64,000 nucleotides of DNA from 43-108 sp001915545 (GCA_902491215.1 CABUGV010000018.1:6583-70582), one strand, 5' to 3'. Shown: positions 44,219 through 54,632, numbered from the stretch's first letter. A program made the numbers and translations. Notes: generated by a model not told the origin, from the letters alone.

Positions 44219-46456
44219 TTACATAGAATGATTGATTGTTCTTGAAAGAACATCAAGCTGCTGCTCGCGTGTAAGCTTCACAAAATTGACAGCATATCCC
44301 GAAACACGGATTGTCAACTGAGGATACTTCTCTGGGTGCTCCATAGCATCAACCAGAAGTTCGCGGTCAAACACGTTAACATTGAGGTGATGACCTCCAT
44401 CAGGAGTGAAATATCCAGAAAGAAGACCTACAAGGTTTGAAATCTGCACATCGCGAGTCTTGCCAAGTGTACCTGGAGAAATTGCAAATGTATACGAAAT
44501 ACCATCGTGTGCATGATGGAACGGCAATTTTGCAACAGAAGAAAGAGCTGCAACAGCACCCTTAGTGTCACGACCATTCATCGGGTTGGCACCAGGAGCA
44601 AATGGTACTCCAGCAGGACGTCCGTCAGGAGTTGCACCTGTCTTCTTACCGTAAACGACATTTGATGTAATCGTAAGGATTGACTGTGTAGGAACTGCGT
44701 GACGGTATGTCTCGTGCTGACGCATATACTCCATAAACTTCTCAGTAACCATGAGTGCAAGTTTATCTGTATTCTCGTCGTTGTTACCGTAAGGAACATA
44801 AGAACCTTCCCGCTTGAAGTCAACAGCAATGCCACGCTCATCACGGATTACCTTTACTTTACCATATTTTATAGCAGCAAGTGAATCTGCCACAATTGAC
44901 AAACCTGCAATACCTGTAGCACGAGTACGTTCAACATCACCATCATGAAGAGCCATTTCAAATGCTTCGTAATCGTACTTATCATGCATATAATGAATGA
45001 TTTTCAAGGCATTTACATAAACCTTTGCCAACCATCTCATCATCTGCTCAAACTTGCGCATAACTTCATCGTATTCCAGATATTCGCCAGATACTGGAGA
45101 ATATTCAGGAGAAACCTGCTGACCTGTTATTTCGTCTCTACCTCCATTGATAGCATAGAGAAGACACTTTGCCAAGTTTGCACGTGCACCGAAGAACTGC
45201 ATCTGCTTACCGATCTTCATTGGAGATACACAGCATGCGATTCCGTAATCATCACCATAATCAGGACGCATGAGGTCATCGTTTTCATACTGAATAGCAG
45301 ATGTTTCAATAGAGACCTTAGCGCAGTAGCGCTTCCAGTTTTCAGGAGCATTGTTGAACCAAAGAACTGTAAGATTTGGTTCTGGAGCCGGTCCGAGGTT
45401 ATAAAGAGTATGCAAGAAACGGTAGCTGGTTTTTGTAACCATAGAACGTCCGTCTACACCCTGACCACCAAGAGACTCAGTAACCCATACAGGATCACCA
45501 GAGAACAGGTCATTGTATTCAGGTGTACGAAGGAATCTCACAATACGCAATTTTATTATAAGCTGGTCTATAAGTTCCTGAGCTTCTTTTTCAGTAAGCT
45601 TGCCTTCCTTAATGTCACGTTCGATAAATATATCAAGGAATGTAGACACACGTCCGAGAGACATAGCGGCTCCATCCTGATCCTTCACAGCTCCGAGATA
45701 GCCGAAGTAAACGAACTGTACAGCTTCACGAGCATTCTGTGCAGGACGAGTAACATCAAATCCGTAGTTTGCACACATTTTCACGAAGTCCTTGAGCGCC
45801 TTAATCTGCTCGCTTACCTCTTCGCGCTGCTGTATGCATTCCTCTGTCATTTCCTGTATGTCGAGTCTGTCAAGGAATCTCTTCTTTTCCTCTATAAGGT
45901 TGTCGACACCGTAAAGAGCAATACGTCTGTAGTCGCCGATGATTCTTCCACGTCCGTATGCATCAGGCAGACCTGTAATAATATGTGCATGACGTGCATC
46001 GCGTATATCCTTTGTATAAGCAGAGAATACACCCTCATTATGAGTTTTGCGATAACGTGTGTATATTTCTTTAGTTGCAGGATCGAGCTTATAGCCATAC
46101 GCTTCAAGAGCACTTTCGACCATTCTTATACCGCCACGCGGGAAAATGCCTCGTTTCAGAGGAGCATCAGTCTGGAGACCTACGATTACTTCGTTCTCCT
46201 TATCGATGTATCCAGCTCCGTAAGTGTCTATTGACTGCGGGAGTTTTGTTTCTGCATCATACACACCCTTCTCACGTTCAACTTTGAACATCTCGCTGAG
46301 CTTGTCCCAGATTTTCTTAGTTCTTTCTGTAGGACCGGCAAGGAACGACTCATCGCCGTCATAAGGAGTGTAATTGTGCTGAATGAAGTCACGAACGTTG
46401 ATTTCACGTTTCCAGATGAAACCGTCAAAACTCTCAATGCAATTTGATAATTTCAT
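44219..46456 (-). CDS. pflB: Formate C-acetyltransferase (pyruvate formate-lyase)
   Basis: The 745-residue glycyl-radical enzyme splits pyruvate with CoA into acetyl-CoA and formate. The radical site RVSGYAVNF places the glycine at residue 720, and the catalytic cysteine pair is in IACCVSPM near 407. The length and N-terminus ([21 protein letters not shown]) match PFL rather than a glycerol dehydratase. Its activase lies downstream. TATTTTTG on the minus strand at 46498-46505 is a likely -7 element, 42 bp upstream. Confidence 0.97.
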   Translation of the reverse strand: MKLSNCIESFDGFIWKREINVRDFIQHNYTPYDGDESFLAGPTERTKKIWDKLSEMFKVEREKGVYDAETKLPQSIDTYGAGYIDKENEVIVGLQTDAPLKRGIFPRGGIRMVESALEAYGYKLDPATKEIYTRYRKTHNEGVFSAYTKDIRDARHAHIITGLPDAYGRGRIIGDYRRIALYGVDNLIEEKKRFLDRLDIQEMTEECIQQREEVSEQIKALKDFVKMCANYGFDVTRPAQNAREAVQFVYFGYLGAVKDQDGAAMSLGRVSTFLDIFIERDIKEGKLTEKEAQELIDQLIIKLRIVRFLRTPEYNDLFSGDPVWVTESLGGQGVDGRSMVTKTSYRFLHTLYNLGPAPEPNLTVLWFNNAPENWKRYCAKVSIETSAIQYENDDLMRPDYGDDYGIACCVSPMKIGKQMQFFGARANLAKCLLYAINGGRDEITGQQVSPEYSPVSGEYLEYDEVMRKFEQMMRWLAKVYVNALKIIHYMHDKYDYEAFEMALHDGDVERTRATGIAGLSIVADSLAAIKYGKVKVIRDERGIAVDFKREGSYVPYGNNDENTDKLALMVTEKFMEYMRQHETYRHAVPTQSILTITSNVVYGKKTGATPDGRPAGVPFAPGANPMNGRDTKGAVAALSSVAKLPFHHAHDGISYTFAISPGTLGKTRDVQISNLVGLLSGYFTPDGGHHLNVNVFDRELLVDAMEHPEKYPQLTIRVSGYAVNFVKLTREQQLDVLSRTINHSM

Positions 46457-46873
46457 TTCTTTACGAGATTTTAATTAAAAGTAATTTAATCAGGTTGCAA
46501 AAATACACAAAAAAAACGACATTATAGCAAATCACCAAAACTGATTGCTTCATATATTATCTTTTCTGTATCATCGCAATACTCTCAAGCGATTGTGTAA
46601 AACCGCCATCAGCAATGCAAAAATAACAACGTGGCTTCGTACCTGCAATACCTATATTAGGGTATTTTATTCTAAAACATTACCGGCAACATAAAATGCC
46701 AATACTATATCAGCCTTGCATTAAATATATACAGATGTCAAACATTTATCTATTCCCCTAACACCCCAATGTAAAATATTATAAGTATCTTTGAACACAA
46801 ATCCCTATAAATCAACAACCAACAAAAACACATACATAAAATTTCAATAATTGAACAAATAAACACTATTACT
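46457..46873. other. 417 bp divergent promoter region, pflB / GH28
   Basis: It contains the -7 element of pflB (TATTTTTG, minus, 46498-46505; a CAAA -33 candidate at 22 bp spacing) and that of the GH28 gene (TATCTTTG, plus, 46786-46793). No ORF, hairpin or repeat of note was seen in the rest. Confidence 0.55.
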
Positions 46874-48208
46874 ATGATAAGAAAATTGATTCTGGCATCA
46901 GCATTAATGCTATTTCCGACACTTTCATTCTGTCACGAGCATCCGAAAGAAAAATTTCCAGACGGGACCCCTATTCCAGCATGGTTCTACGATGCCAGCA
47001 GTCCAGAAATATCCAAACTAGGAAAAAAATACGTAATTACTGATTACGATGTAATAAATGACAGTACCATCGTACAAACAGAAAAAATACAAGCAGTCAT
47101 AGACCGTGCATCATCAGATGGAGGTGGAGTAATCGTCATTCCTCAAGGCACATTCCTTAGCGGTTCACTGTTTTTCCGTCATGGTACACATCTTTATATA
47201 GAAAAGGGAGGCACTTTGAAAGGCAGCGATGACATCAGCGACTTCGCAATAATCGACACAAGACTTGAAGGACAAAACATAAAGTATTTTGCTGCTCTAG
47301 TCAATGCCATCAATGCCGACGGTTTTACACTTTCGGGAGATGGTGCTGTAAACGGCAATGGAACAAGATACTGGAAATCATTTTGGCTTCGACGCCAGAT
47401 AAACAGCAATTGTACCAATCTTGAAGAAATGCGTCCACGATTGGTATATATAGCAAATTCTAAAAATGTAAACCTGTCAGGCGTAACTCTTAAAAATTCT
47501 CCTTTTTGGACCACGCATCTTTACAAATGCGAAAATGTCAAATTATTAAACCTGAACATTTATGCTCCATACGCACCCGTCAAAGCGCCAAGCAGCGATG
47601 CCATAGACATCGATGTATGTACAAATGTTCTTGTGAAAAACTGCTATATGTCAGTCAATGACGATGCCGTGGCACTCAAGGGTGGAAAAGGTCCTTGGGC
47701 CGACAAAGACACCATAAACAACGGTGCAAACAAAAACATTATAATTGAAGACTGCATATACGGCTTCTGCCACAGCGCACTTACCTGCGGAAGCGAATCT
47801 GTACACAATCGCAACATAATATTAAGACGTACAGAAGTCAACAATGCCCAACGTCTTCTATGGCTGAAAATGCGTCCCGACACTCCACAAAACTACGAAT
47901 ACATTTTAATTGAAGACATATCCGGTTCTGCCGGATGTATGTTGTATGCGAAACCGTGGACACAATTTTTCGACTTGAAAGGCCGCAAGGACATACCGTT
48001 TTCATATTCCAGCAACATAACATTCCGAGAAATCGAGTTCGTCTGCAAAAAGCCGTTTGATATAGAAAAAGCCGATGACCAATACAAACTGTCCGATTTT
48101 TCTTTCGAGAATATAAAGATAAATGCGAAAGAAAATACAACAGACATAAGCAATCAAATTGAAAATGTAAAAATCAAGAATGTTACTATAAACGGCAAAA
48201 AGATGTAA
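46874..48208 (+). CDS. Glycoside hydrolase family 28 (polygalacturonase-like)
   Basis: The 444-residue exported protein has a signal peptide (KLILASALMLFPTLSFC) and a right-handed parallel beta-helix. The GH28 catalytic aspartates are seen in SSDAIDID (about 241-248) and NDDAVALKGG (about 261-270), with HSALTCGSE downstream. Such enzymes hydrolyse pectic galacturonides or related polymers in the periplasm. It is convergent with the fucose operon, and a hairpin separates them. The substrate is not resolved; rhamnogalacturonan is an alternative. Confidence 0.92.
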   Translation: MIRKLILASALMLFPTLSFCHEHPKEKFPDGTPIPAWFYDASSPEISKLGKKYVITDYDVINDSTIVQTEKIQAVIDRASSDGGGVIVIPQGTFLSGSLFFRHGTHLYIEKGGTLKGSDDISDFAIIDTRLEGQNIKYFAALVNAINADGFTLSGDGAVNGNGTRYWKSFWLRRQINSNCTNLEEMRPRLVYIANSKNVNLSGVTLKNSPFWTTHLYKCENVKLLNLNIYAPYAPVKAPSSDAIDIDVCTNVLVKNCYMSVNDDAVALKGGKGPWADKDTINNGANKNIIIEDCIYGFCHSALTCGSESVHNRNIILRRTEVNNAQRLLWLKMRPDTPQNYEYILIEDISGSAGCMLYAKPWTQFFDLKGRKDIPFSYSSNITFREIEFVCKKPFDIEKADDQYKLSDFSFENIKINAKENTTDISNQIENVKIKNVTINGKKM

Positions 48209-48296
48209 TGCACATCTTTATAGGAACTTTACAAGAGTACGGTATGGATTATTTTCTGACGGCATTATCGTTCTCCAACAATACGGTTAAATACAA

Positions 48297-48341
48297 ATAG
48301 GTCATTAGAGACAGAATTATCTATATTTCTAATGACCTATT
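48297..48341. terminator. Hairpin between convergent GH28 gene and fucP
   Basis: ATAGGTCATTAGA and TCTAATGACCTAT form a perfect 13 bp stem around an 18-base loop. It lies midway between the two convergent genes and lacks a long T-run on either side. Confidence 0.65.
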
Positions 48342-48385
48342 GGGGATAAATGCGCAAGCGGCTATCAACAACAGTTATTGAATGC

Positions 48386-49702
48386 TTACCTCCCGCAGCC
48401 TTTCCATGATCTGAAACCGTAGACTATTATTACAACAAAACAGATGAAAGGCAATACAAACGACACGTTTACTGCAGGCATTCCGAAGCACTCATGCAGA
48501 TCAATTATACTTGCTTGCACAGGTGGAAGAACAGAACCTCCGAGAATGGACATAATCAAACCTGCCGCTCCAAATTTAGCATCATCACCCAGTCCCTCCA
48601 ATGCTATTCCGTAGATTGTAGGGAACATGAGCGACATGCACGCTGAAACGCCTACGAGGCAATAAAGTCCCCAGATATTTTCCATAAAAATCACTCCAGC
48701 GGTAAAACAGCATGCCGCAAAGGCCAAGATACCAAGCAGAAGTCCAGGATTAAGATATCGCAATATAAATGTGCAAACAAAACGGCTGACACAGAATATT
48801 ATCATTGCTGCAATATTGTATTTCTGAGAAAGAACCTCTGCATCAATCTCGTCCATTCCCTGAGCCATAAACAGGCGTGTACCATATTGTATAATGAATG
48901 TCCAGCACATGATCTGTGCTCCGACATAAAAGAACTGTGCTATTACACCTTCTCTATAATGCGGTATAGAGAATATCCGCCTTATTGTAGGAAAGAAATC
49001 AATCTTCTTGGAATGCGGCTGGCTTTCCGGCATTCTCACAATACTGATGATTACCAGCATTGCAATGACCACCAGACCAATAATAACATAAGGACCTATA
49101 AGGACAGACAAGTCGTAATCACGTATGCGCGCAAACTCCTCATCCGACAGCAAGCTTCTTTCTGCTGTATCCAATGGATGCAATCTGTTTTGTATGAAAT
49201 TCATTGCTACATACATACCCACCAACGACCCCATAGGATTGAACGACTGCGCCAGATTAAGACGTCTGGTTGAAGTGGCCTCGGTTCCCATAGACAATAT
49301 ATATGGATTGCAGCTCGTTTCAAGAAACGACAATCCGCAAGTCAATACGAAATACGCAATAAGAAAAGGATAATACTCGCCTGTCATCTTCGCAGGGAAA
49401 AACATCAATGCGCCGACTGCATACAAGCCAAGTCCCAACAGTACACCGGCTTTATAAGAATAGCGCCGTATAAATATCGCGGCTGGAAAAGCCATGGCGA
49501 AATAACCTCCATAAAAGGCCACCTGCACCAATGCCCCATCAGTTACACTCATTCGGAAAATCTTAGAAAAGGCTTTAACCATGGGGTTGGTTATGTCATT
49601 TGCAAATCCCCACAGGGCAAAACAGCTAGTTATAAGCACAAAGGGGACGACATAGCTTACGCCGTCACGGCTGAATATCGATGTTTTATTTTTGTTGTCC
49701 AT
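48386..49702 (-). CDS. fucP: L-fucose:H+ symporter-type MFS transporter
   Basis: The 438-residue inner membrane protein has about twelve spans and the FucP-family motifs TSCFALWGFANDITNPMVKAF and GLSFLETSCNPYIL. It imports fucose, or a similar sugar, with protons. It is 125 bp downstream of fucI, separated by a perfect hairpin, and probably shares its transcript. The specificity is inferred from the neighbouring isomerase. Confidence 0.93.
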   Translation of the reverse strand: MDNKNKTSIFSRDGVSYVVPFVLITSCFALWGFANDITNPMVKAFSKIFRMSVTDGALVQVAFYGGYFAMAFPAAIFIRRYSYKAGVLLGLGLYAVGALMFFPAKMTGEYYPFLIAYFVLTCGLSFLETSCNPYILSMGTEATSTRRLNLAQSFNPMGSLVGMYVAMNFIQNRLHPLDTAERSLLSDEEFARIRDYDLSVLIGPYVIIGLVVIAMLVIISIVRMPESQPHSKKIDFFPTIRRIFSIPHYREGVIAQFFYVGAQIMCWTFIIQYGTRLFMAQGMDEIDAEVLSQKYNIAAMIIFCVSRFVCTFILRYLNPGLLLGILAFAACCFTAGVIFMENIWGLYCLVGVSACMSLMFPTIYGIALEGLGDDAKFGAAGLIMSILGGSVLPPVQASIIDLHECFGMPAVNVSFVLPFICFVVIIVYGFRSWKGCGR

Positions 49703-49745
49703 AGCAGATTTATATGTTCATTTTTTACATGTTCTCTTTTCAGCA

Positions 49746-49785
49746 GTCTGCAGTGCGCATTAAAAAGGCAAAACGCACTGCAGAC
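49746..49785 (-). promoter_or_regulatory. Perfect 12 bp stem between fucI and fucP
   Basis: GTCTGCAGTGCG at 49746-49757 and CGCACTGCAGAC at 49774-49785 form a strong hairpin with a 16-base loop. No T-run of note follows on the minus strand, so mRNA processing, stabilisation or partial attenuation is more likely than full termination. Confidence 0.6.
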
Positions 49786-49827
49786 CTACTGCAGAAATTT
49801 ATATTGTTTCAATTATTGACAGAACTG

Positions 49828-51600
49828 TTATTTATATAACGGACCATATACGGCACATGCTCTGTAGTCAGCACCTTCCTTATCCATTCCGAATGCATTC
49901 CATGCTGCAGGACGGAACAGGTTCTTTTCGTCCACGTTGTGCATGCACACCGGTATGCGAAGCATCGAAGCCATAGTTATAAGGTCTGCTCCAATATGTC
50001 CATAGCTTATTGCACCGTGGTTGGCACCCCAATTGTTCATAACCGAATAAACATCTCTGAATGCAGGTTTATCGCAGAGACGCGGAACGAACCATGTTGT
50101 AGGCCATGTACGGTCGGTACGCTCGTCAAGCTTGCTGTGAATCTCAGGATCGATATCAACAGTCCATCCCTCTGCCAGCTGGAGCACAGGACCAAGGCCC
50201 TTCACAAGATTGAGCCTCATCATTGTTACCGGCATACCGCCCTTTGACAAGAAATTAGAAGAGAAACCTCCTCCACGGAAATAATCACGGTTTGCCGGAT
50301 ACCATGTTGTAGCATCAAGGCACTCATTCACTTCGCTTTCCTTTATATCCCAATGAGGTTTCATGACCGGATTGCCCTCACTGTCCTTCTGACGGCCTGT
50401 ACCGTCCAATGTTGTAGCACCGGAATTTATCAGATGAATTATTCCGTTTGAAGCCAAACCTGTCAGTTCCTTACCGGTGACACGCTTGACAGCTTCAGGA
50501 CTCCAGTAAGTACGTACGTCTGAGAAAATCTGTGCACGGTTGGTAAGCAAATGTCCGAAGAGCATGGCAACACCATTGCAGGCATCATTTTCTGTCGCTA
50601 CGACCATAGGCTCACGAATTCCGTTCCAGTCGAAAGATGTATTGAGGAGCGCTTCCGAATAGTCACCGTTAGGATAGAAATCGGTCCACTGTCTTTGTCC
50701 CTGGAATCCGGCGGCAATGGCATTGTGTCCCATAGCTTCTTCCTTGAATCCCATGTCAAGCAAACGGCTGTTGCCCTTCATGAGGTCACGCATAATCATT
50801 GTCATTTTGACGATGAATTCCCAATCAGCATCCTTTTCTTTGCGTGTCTTTACTTTTGCCGGAGAATTATAGTCGTTGCCCTCGTTCTTCTTGCAATACT
50901 TTTCAGTCCATTCCATTGCACGGGCAAATTCTTCCTTATCATAAATGCCCTCATGCATTCGGCGGATAATCTCAGTGAGGTCCACAGATTCATTACGCAT
51001 GCCCAAATATTCCTGGAAGAAATCCGGATTTACAATTGACCCTGCAATACCCATGGAAACACTACCCATTGACAAATAGGATTTGCCTCGCATTACAGCA
51101 ACGGCCTGGGCTGCACGTGCAAAACGAAGTATCTTTTCTGCAACATCTTCAGGAATGCTGTTATCATCGATATCCTGCACATCATGTCCATATATGCCGA
51201 AAGCAGGAAGGCCCTTTTGAGCATGCGCAGCCAGAACAGCAGCGAGATACACGGCACCAGGACGTTCAGTTCCATTGAATCCCCAAACAGCTTTAGGATA
51301 ATAAGGATTCATGTCCATTGTCTCGGCACCATAGCACCAGCACGAAGTAACGGTAATTGTAGCTCCTACACCCTCACGCTCAAACTTCTCGGCACATGCT
51401 GCGCTCTCTGCAACGCGACCAATTGTTCCATCAGCAATGACACACTCAACGGGACTACCGTCACCGTTGCGCAAATTTGAAGTTATAAGTTCGGCAACAG
51501 CACGGGCCAGACCCATGGTCTTCTCTTCAAGGCTTTCACGTACACCGCCCTGACGTCCGTCAATCGTAGGACGAATACCGATTTTTGGATAAGTGTTCAT
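49828..51600 (-). CDS. fucI: L-fucose isomerase
   Basis: The 590-residue enzyme matches the length and features of E. coli FucI (591): [20 protein letters not shown] at the N-terminus, [26 protein letters not shown], and metal-ligand regions around [18 protein letters not shown]. It converts L-fucose to L-fuculose and can also act on D-arabinose. It is the middle gene of fucR-fucI-fucP. No kinase or aldolase gene lies between. A -7 element, TATCTTTG (minus, 51654-51661), is 54 bp upstream. Confidence 0.96.
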   Translation of the reverse strand: MNTYPKIGIRPTIDGRQGGVRESLEEKTMGLARAVAELITSNLRNGDGSPVECVIADGTIGRVAESAACAEKFEREGVGATITVTSCWCYGAETMDMNPYYPKAVWGFNGTERPGAVYLAAVLAAHAQKGLPAFGIYGHDVQDIDDNSIPEDVAEKILRFARAAQAVAVMRGKSYLSMGSVSMGIAGSIVNPDFFQEYLGMRNESVDLTEIIRRMHEGIYDKEEFARAMEWTEKYCKKNEGNDYNSPAKVKTRKEKDADWEFIVKMTMIMRDLMKGNSRLLDMGFKEEAMGHNAIAAGFQGQRQWTDFYPNGDYSEALLNTSFDWNGIREPMVVATENDACNGVAMLFGHLLTNRAQIFSDVRTYWSPEAVKRVTGKELTGLASNGIIHLINSGATTLDGTGRQKDSEGNPVMKPHWDIKESEVNECLDATTWYPANRDYFRGGGFSSNFLSKGGMPVTMMRLNLVKGLGPVLQLAEGWTVDIDPEIHSKLDERTDRTWPTTWFVPRLCDKPAFRDVYSVMNNWGANHGAISYGHIGADLITMASMLRIPVCMHNVDEKNLFRPAAWNAFGMDKEGADYRACAVYGPLYK

Positions 51601-51653
51601 GTCTTAATACGTTTTTCTTATTAATATTAAATTTATAATTATCTATGCGTCAA

Positions 51654-51661
51654 CAAAGATA
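51654..51661 (-). promoter_or_regulatory. -7 element of fucI-fucP
   Basis: TATCTTTG on the minus strand in the 138 bp gap between fucR and fucI. It suggests a promoter separate from that of fucR. No good -33 element is seen. Confidence 0.5.
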
Positions 51662-51738
51662 CACAGACGAAAAAATGATTTTTTCATATTAGGTTCAGGG
51701 TATACTCAAACAGTAAACCTTGACGCCAACATGTTCAA

Positions 51739-52719
51739 CTAGAGCGAATTGCGCAAATGAACTTTTGTCGGCAGAAACAAATGGACTGGAATGCCGTCGC
51801 TCACAAAACCGGCGGCCATGCGTCCCATCATTTCCCAGTCGATACTCAAGGCTGTAATGCCATCATCTATAATTTCATAGGCAGGAGTTTCATTGTATGC
51901 CACAAGGCCGAAATCCGCACCGCATCTGAGACCGGATGCCCTACCGCTCTTGACAATCTCAACGACATCCGTTTGGCGTATAGCCAGATAGGCATACCCT
52001 TTACGGACTCCTACTTCTGAAAGGTTTTTCACTACCAACGGCTTTTTTCCGATAGATGCGCAGAAACGTTCGAAACTTCCGCACGAACAATCAGGATGCT
52101 TTGTACCATTGGGATACAGAAACACGCAGGCATCGTATCGAGAAAAACGGTCAGAAAGATCTGTCAGGGCCTTGTAGAAATTTTCATCAAAATCCTGACA
52201 TATATAAGAATATTCTCCCTTGTCGAAACGTCCGAAATCCAAAAGGAGTACTTTTTCGGAATTCATTCGATATAACTCGGGAAAGAATTTTTCATTATCG
52301 AAATTCATTATGACGTAGTGGCTGTAACGCCCCGTTGACTCTTCAAGTATATTGCGGAAAAGCCGTTCATTGTATTGATGAAACCAAAGATCAACTTTAT
52401 ATCCAACAGGCAAATTCTCCACGAAACTGTTGTATAACGTATTCTTGAATGGAGAATACTCGTCCAAGAGCAAAAGCACATTTTTGCGGCCGTCAACAAC
52501 ATAATAGCCTTTGCCTGGGGTCGAATCAATCAGACCGCGCCGGCGCAATTCTGCAAATGCCTTGAAGACTGTATCACGGGAAACATAGTATAAACCGCTC
52601 AATTTGTTTATTGACGGAAGTACACCTCCGGCCACAAACACACCTGAACGGATATCCCTCTCAAGGATATCAGCCAACTGCTTGACTTTGGTTGTCTGCT
52701 GTCCGAAATTTACATCCAT
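51739..52719 (-). CDS. fucR: GntR-family regulator of fucose use (FucR-like)
   Basis: The 326-residue protein has an N-terminal GntR winged helix (residues about 8-75: ADILERDIRSGVFVAGGVLPSINKL, RDTVFKAFAELRRRGLIDSTPGKGYYV) and a C-terminal periplasmic-binding-protein-like sensor domain (NVLLLLDEYSPFKNTLYNSF). This matches Bacteroides FucR, a repressor that responds to L-fucose metabolites. ATG at 52717-52719 is chosen; an upstream ATG at 52818 would add 33 Cys-rich residues unlike the family. A tandem 10 bp repeat lies just upstream. Confidence 0.9.
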   Translation of the reverse strand: MDVNFGQQTTKVKQLADILERDIRSGVFVAGGVLPSINKLSGLYYVSRDTVFKAFAELRRRGLIDSTPGKGYYVVDGRKNVLLLLDEYSPFKNTLYNSFVENLPVGYKVDLWFHQYNERLFRNILEESTGRYSHYVIMNFDNEKFFPELYRMNSEKVLLLDFGRFDKGEYSYICQDFDENFYKALTDLSDRFSRYDACVFLYPNGTKHPDCSCGSFERFCASIGKKPLVVKNLSEVGVRKGYAYLAIRQTDVVEIVKSGRASGLRCGADFGLVAYNETPAYEIIDDGITALSIDWEMMGRMAAGFVSDGIPVHLFLPTKVHLRNSL

Positions 52720-52739
52720 AGAATATCGTTTAAGGCAAC

Positions 52740-52759
52740 AACTGTGCTGAACTGTGCTG
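52740..52759 (-). promoter_or_regulatory. Tandem 10 bp repeat upstream of fucR
   Basis: AACTGTGCTG occurs twice without a gap, 20 bp before the fucR start. It could be an autoregulatory operator; the function is inferred from position only. Confidence 0.35.
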
Positions 52760-52842
52760 ACGCAAAGGAAACACCTTTTTTCCTTATATGCAACCATAAA
52801 TATTATGTTGTTGAACATAAATACAGAACCGAAGACTCAACC

Positions 52843-52898
52843 GCGAGGGCTCGGAGAAAAGATTTCGAGGGCGTACAAATAATATTTTGAGCCCTCGC
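52843..52898 (-). repeat. 56 bp palindromic intergenic element, copy C (inverted)
   Basis: GCGAGGGCTC at 52843-52852 and GAGCCCTCGC at 52889-52898 form a perfect 10 bp stem. Read on the minus strand, the core is TACGCCCTCGAAAT and the spacers are 13 and 9 bp, exactly as in copy A. It lies between the divergent fucR and serS genes. Confidence 0.85.
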
Positions 52899-52966
52899 AA
52901 TTAACCACACACTGCAGTGACAGTAAAATATTTCTCAAAAAAGCGCATTTCTAACTATGTATTTTA

Positions 52967-52998
52967 TTCGCTTATTCCAACGATTTTCTGTACTTTTG
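52967..52998 (+). promoter_or_regulatory. Promoter and folded leader of serS
   Basis: TTCG at 52967-52970 (near TTTG), a 20 bp spacer and TACTTTTG at 52991-52998 fit the Bacteroidetes promoter. The leader of about 93 nt can fold: GACAAT (53021) with ATTGTC (53049), and TGCC (53026) with GGCA (53038). Confidence 0.55.
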
Positions 52999-53094
52999 CA
53001 ACAAAATTGCTGACACATGAGACAATGCCGGCACTGAGGCAATGCATGATTGTCGACAAACAAGAACAAACAAGCCTATATAAAACTCAATTAT

Positions 53095-54387
53095 ATGCTT
53101 ACACTTAAAGTTATAAACGAAGAGACCGAAAGAGTAATCAAAGGTCTGGAAAAGAAGCATTTCAACGGTGCAAAAGAGGCTGTTGAAAAAGCAATTGAAC
53201 TTGACAAGAAAAGACGCGAGACGCAGACCAAACTGGATGCTTGCCTTGCAGAAAGCAAAAAATACGCTGCGCAGATCGGTGCACTCATGAAAGAAGGCAA
53301 AAAGGCTGAAGCTGAAGAGGCAAAGGCTGAAGTTGCTAAACTGAAAGAAACAAGCACTGCACTGCAGAGTGAACTGAAAGAGGTTGAACAGGAACTCACA
53401 CTCCATTTGTGTACAATTCCGAACATCCCTAACGATGATGTTCCTGAAGGTGCAGGAGCAGAAGACAACGTCGTTGTAAAGGAAGGCGGAGTTATTCCTG
53501 AACTCGGACCTGATGCTCTTCCTCACTGGGAGCTTGCTAAAAAGTACAACCTTATAGATTTCGACCTTGGAGTAAAGGTGACAGGCGCAGGATTCCCGTT
53601 CTATATCGGCAAAATGGCACGCCTTCAGAGAGCACTCGAAGCTTTCTTCCTCGATGAAGCGCGCAAGAGCGGATATCTCGAGGTTCAGCCTCCATACGTG
53701 GTAAACAAAGATTCCGGTTACGGCACAGGACAGCTTCCTGACAAGGAAGGCCAGATGTACCACTGCGAAGTAGACGACCTCTACCTCATACCTACAGCTG
53801 AGGTTCCTGTAACCAACATTTTCCGCGACGTGATACTCGACGAGAAGGATCTTCCTATAAAGAGATGTGCTTATTCAGGATGCTTCAGACGCGAAGCAGG
53901 AAGCTACGGAAAAGACGTGCGCGGTCTCAACAGACTCCATGAGTTCGACAAGGTGGAAATCGTACGCATCGATACTCCTGAACACTCTTACGAATCACTC
54001 AAGGAAATGCTCGACCACGTTGAAGGCCTGCTCATCAAGCTTGAATTGCCTTACCATATTCTCCGTCTCTGCGGTGGCGACATGTCATTCACAAGCGCTA
54101 TATGCTACGACTTCGAAGTATGGTCAGCAGCACAGAAGAGATGGCTCGAGGTAAGCTCAACTTCAAACTTCGAAAGCTATCAGGCAAACAGACTGAAATG
54201 CAGATACCGCAGAAGCTCAGACAAGAAGACAGAACTCTGCCACACACTCAACGGTTCTGCACTCGCACTGCCTAGAATCGTAGCTGCAATCATGGAGAAC
54301 AATCAGACTCCAGAAGGAATAAGAGTACCTAAAGTCCTTGTTCCATATTGCGGATTCGAATACCTCAACGATAAGAACTTCGAATAA
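53095..54387 (+). CDS. serS: Seryl-tRNA synthetase
   Basis: The 430-residue class II synthetase starts MLTLKVINEETERVIKGLEK. The N-terminal tRNA-binding coiled coil spans about residues 30-105, and the catalytic core has motif 2 (SGCFRREAGSYGKD, near 262) and motif 3 with EVSSTSNFESYQANR. ATG at 53095 is chosen over the in-frame ATG at 53050, which would fall in the folded leader and add 15 residues unlike the family. The 342 bp downstream (54388-54729) holds a 9 bp stem hairpin (GCGGGAAAG / CTTTCCCGC, 54454-54487) and a -7 element. Confidence 0.97.
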   Translation: MLTLKVINEETERVIKGLEKKHFNGAKEAVEKAIELDKKRRETQTKLDACLAESKKYAAQIGALMKEGKKAEAEEAKAEVAKLKETSTALQSELKEVEQELTLHLCTIPNIPNDDVPEGAGAEDNVVVKEGGVIPELGPDALPHWELAKKYNLIDFDLGVKVTGAGFPFYIGKMARLQRALEAFFLDEARKSGYLEVQPPYVVNKDSGYGTGQLPDKEGQMYHCEVDDLYLIPTAEVPVTNIFRDVILDEKDLPIKRCAYSGCFRREAGSYGKDVRGLNRLHEFDKVEIVRIDTPEHSYESLKEMLDHVEGLLIKLELPYHILRLCGGDMSFTSAICYDFEVWSAAQKRWLEVSSTSNFESYQANRLKCRYRRSSDKKTELCHTLNGSALALPRIVAAIMENNQTPEGIRVPKVLVPYCGFEYLNDKNFE

Positions 54388-54453
54388 ACAGAACATATTC
54401 TTAATATTATATTATATACACAACTTATATATTATATCTTATCATGAGATAGA

Positions 54454-54488
54454 AGCGGGAAAGTGTTTGAGATAAATGCTTTCCCGCA
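54454..54488 (+). terminator. Hairpin after serS
   Basis: GCGGGAAAG and CTTTCCCGC form a perfect 9 bp stem with a 15-base loop. No T-run follows, so termination is uncertain. Confidence 0.5.
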
Positions 54489-54624
54489 ACTGTATATGAA
54501 TAATGCAAAGCACGTAGACCGGCAAAAGAAGCAATTCGCTTACAAAACATCATAAAAGCAGGCTTTTTTGAATTAAAATGCAGCAATAAACCAAACATTT
54601 AAAGATTGTTTTGATTTTTATCTA

Positions 54625-54632
54625 TATATTTG
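54625..54632 (+). promoter_or_regulatory. -7 element of the NfnAB-like gene
   Basis: TATATTTG, about 98 bp before the gene, within an AT-rich stretch. A TTTG at 54610 is too close to be a normal -33, so the match is partial. Confidence 0.45.

Noticed and set aside
44945..46234. Plus-strand frame of 429 codons opposite pflB
   Set aside because: It is entirely antisense to a strongly conserved pyruvate formate-lyase gene and has no domain; open antisense frames are common over conserved genes.
53050..53094. Longer N-terminus for serS
   Set aside because: The additional 15 residues are absent from the family and the region forms the folded leader.
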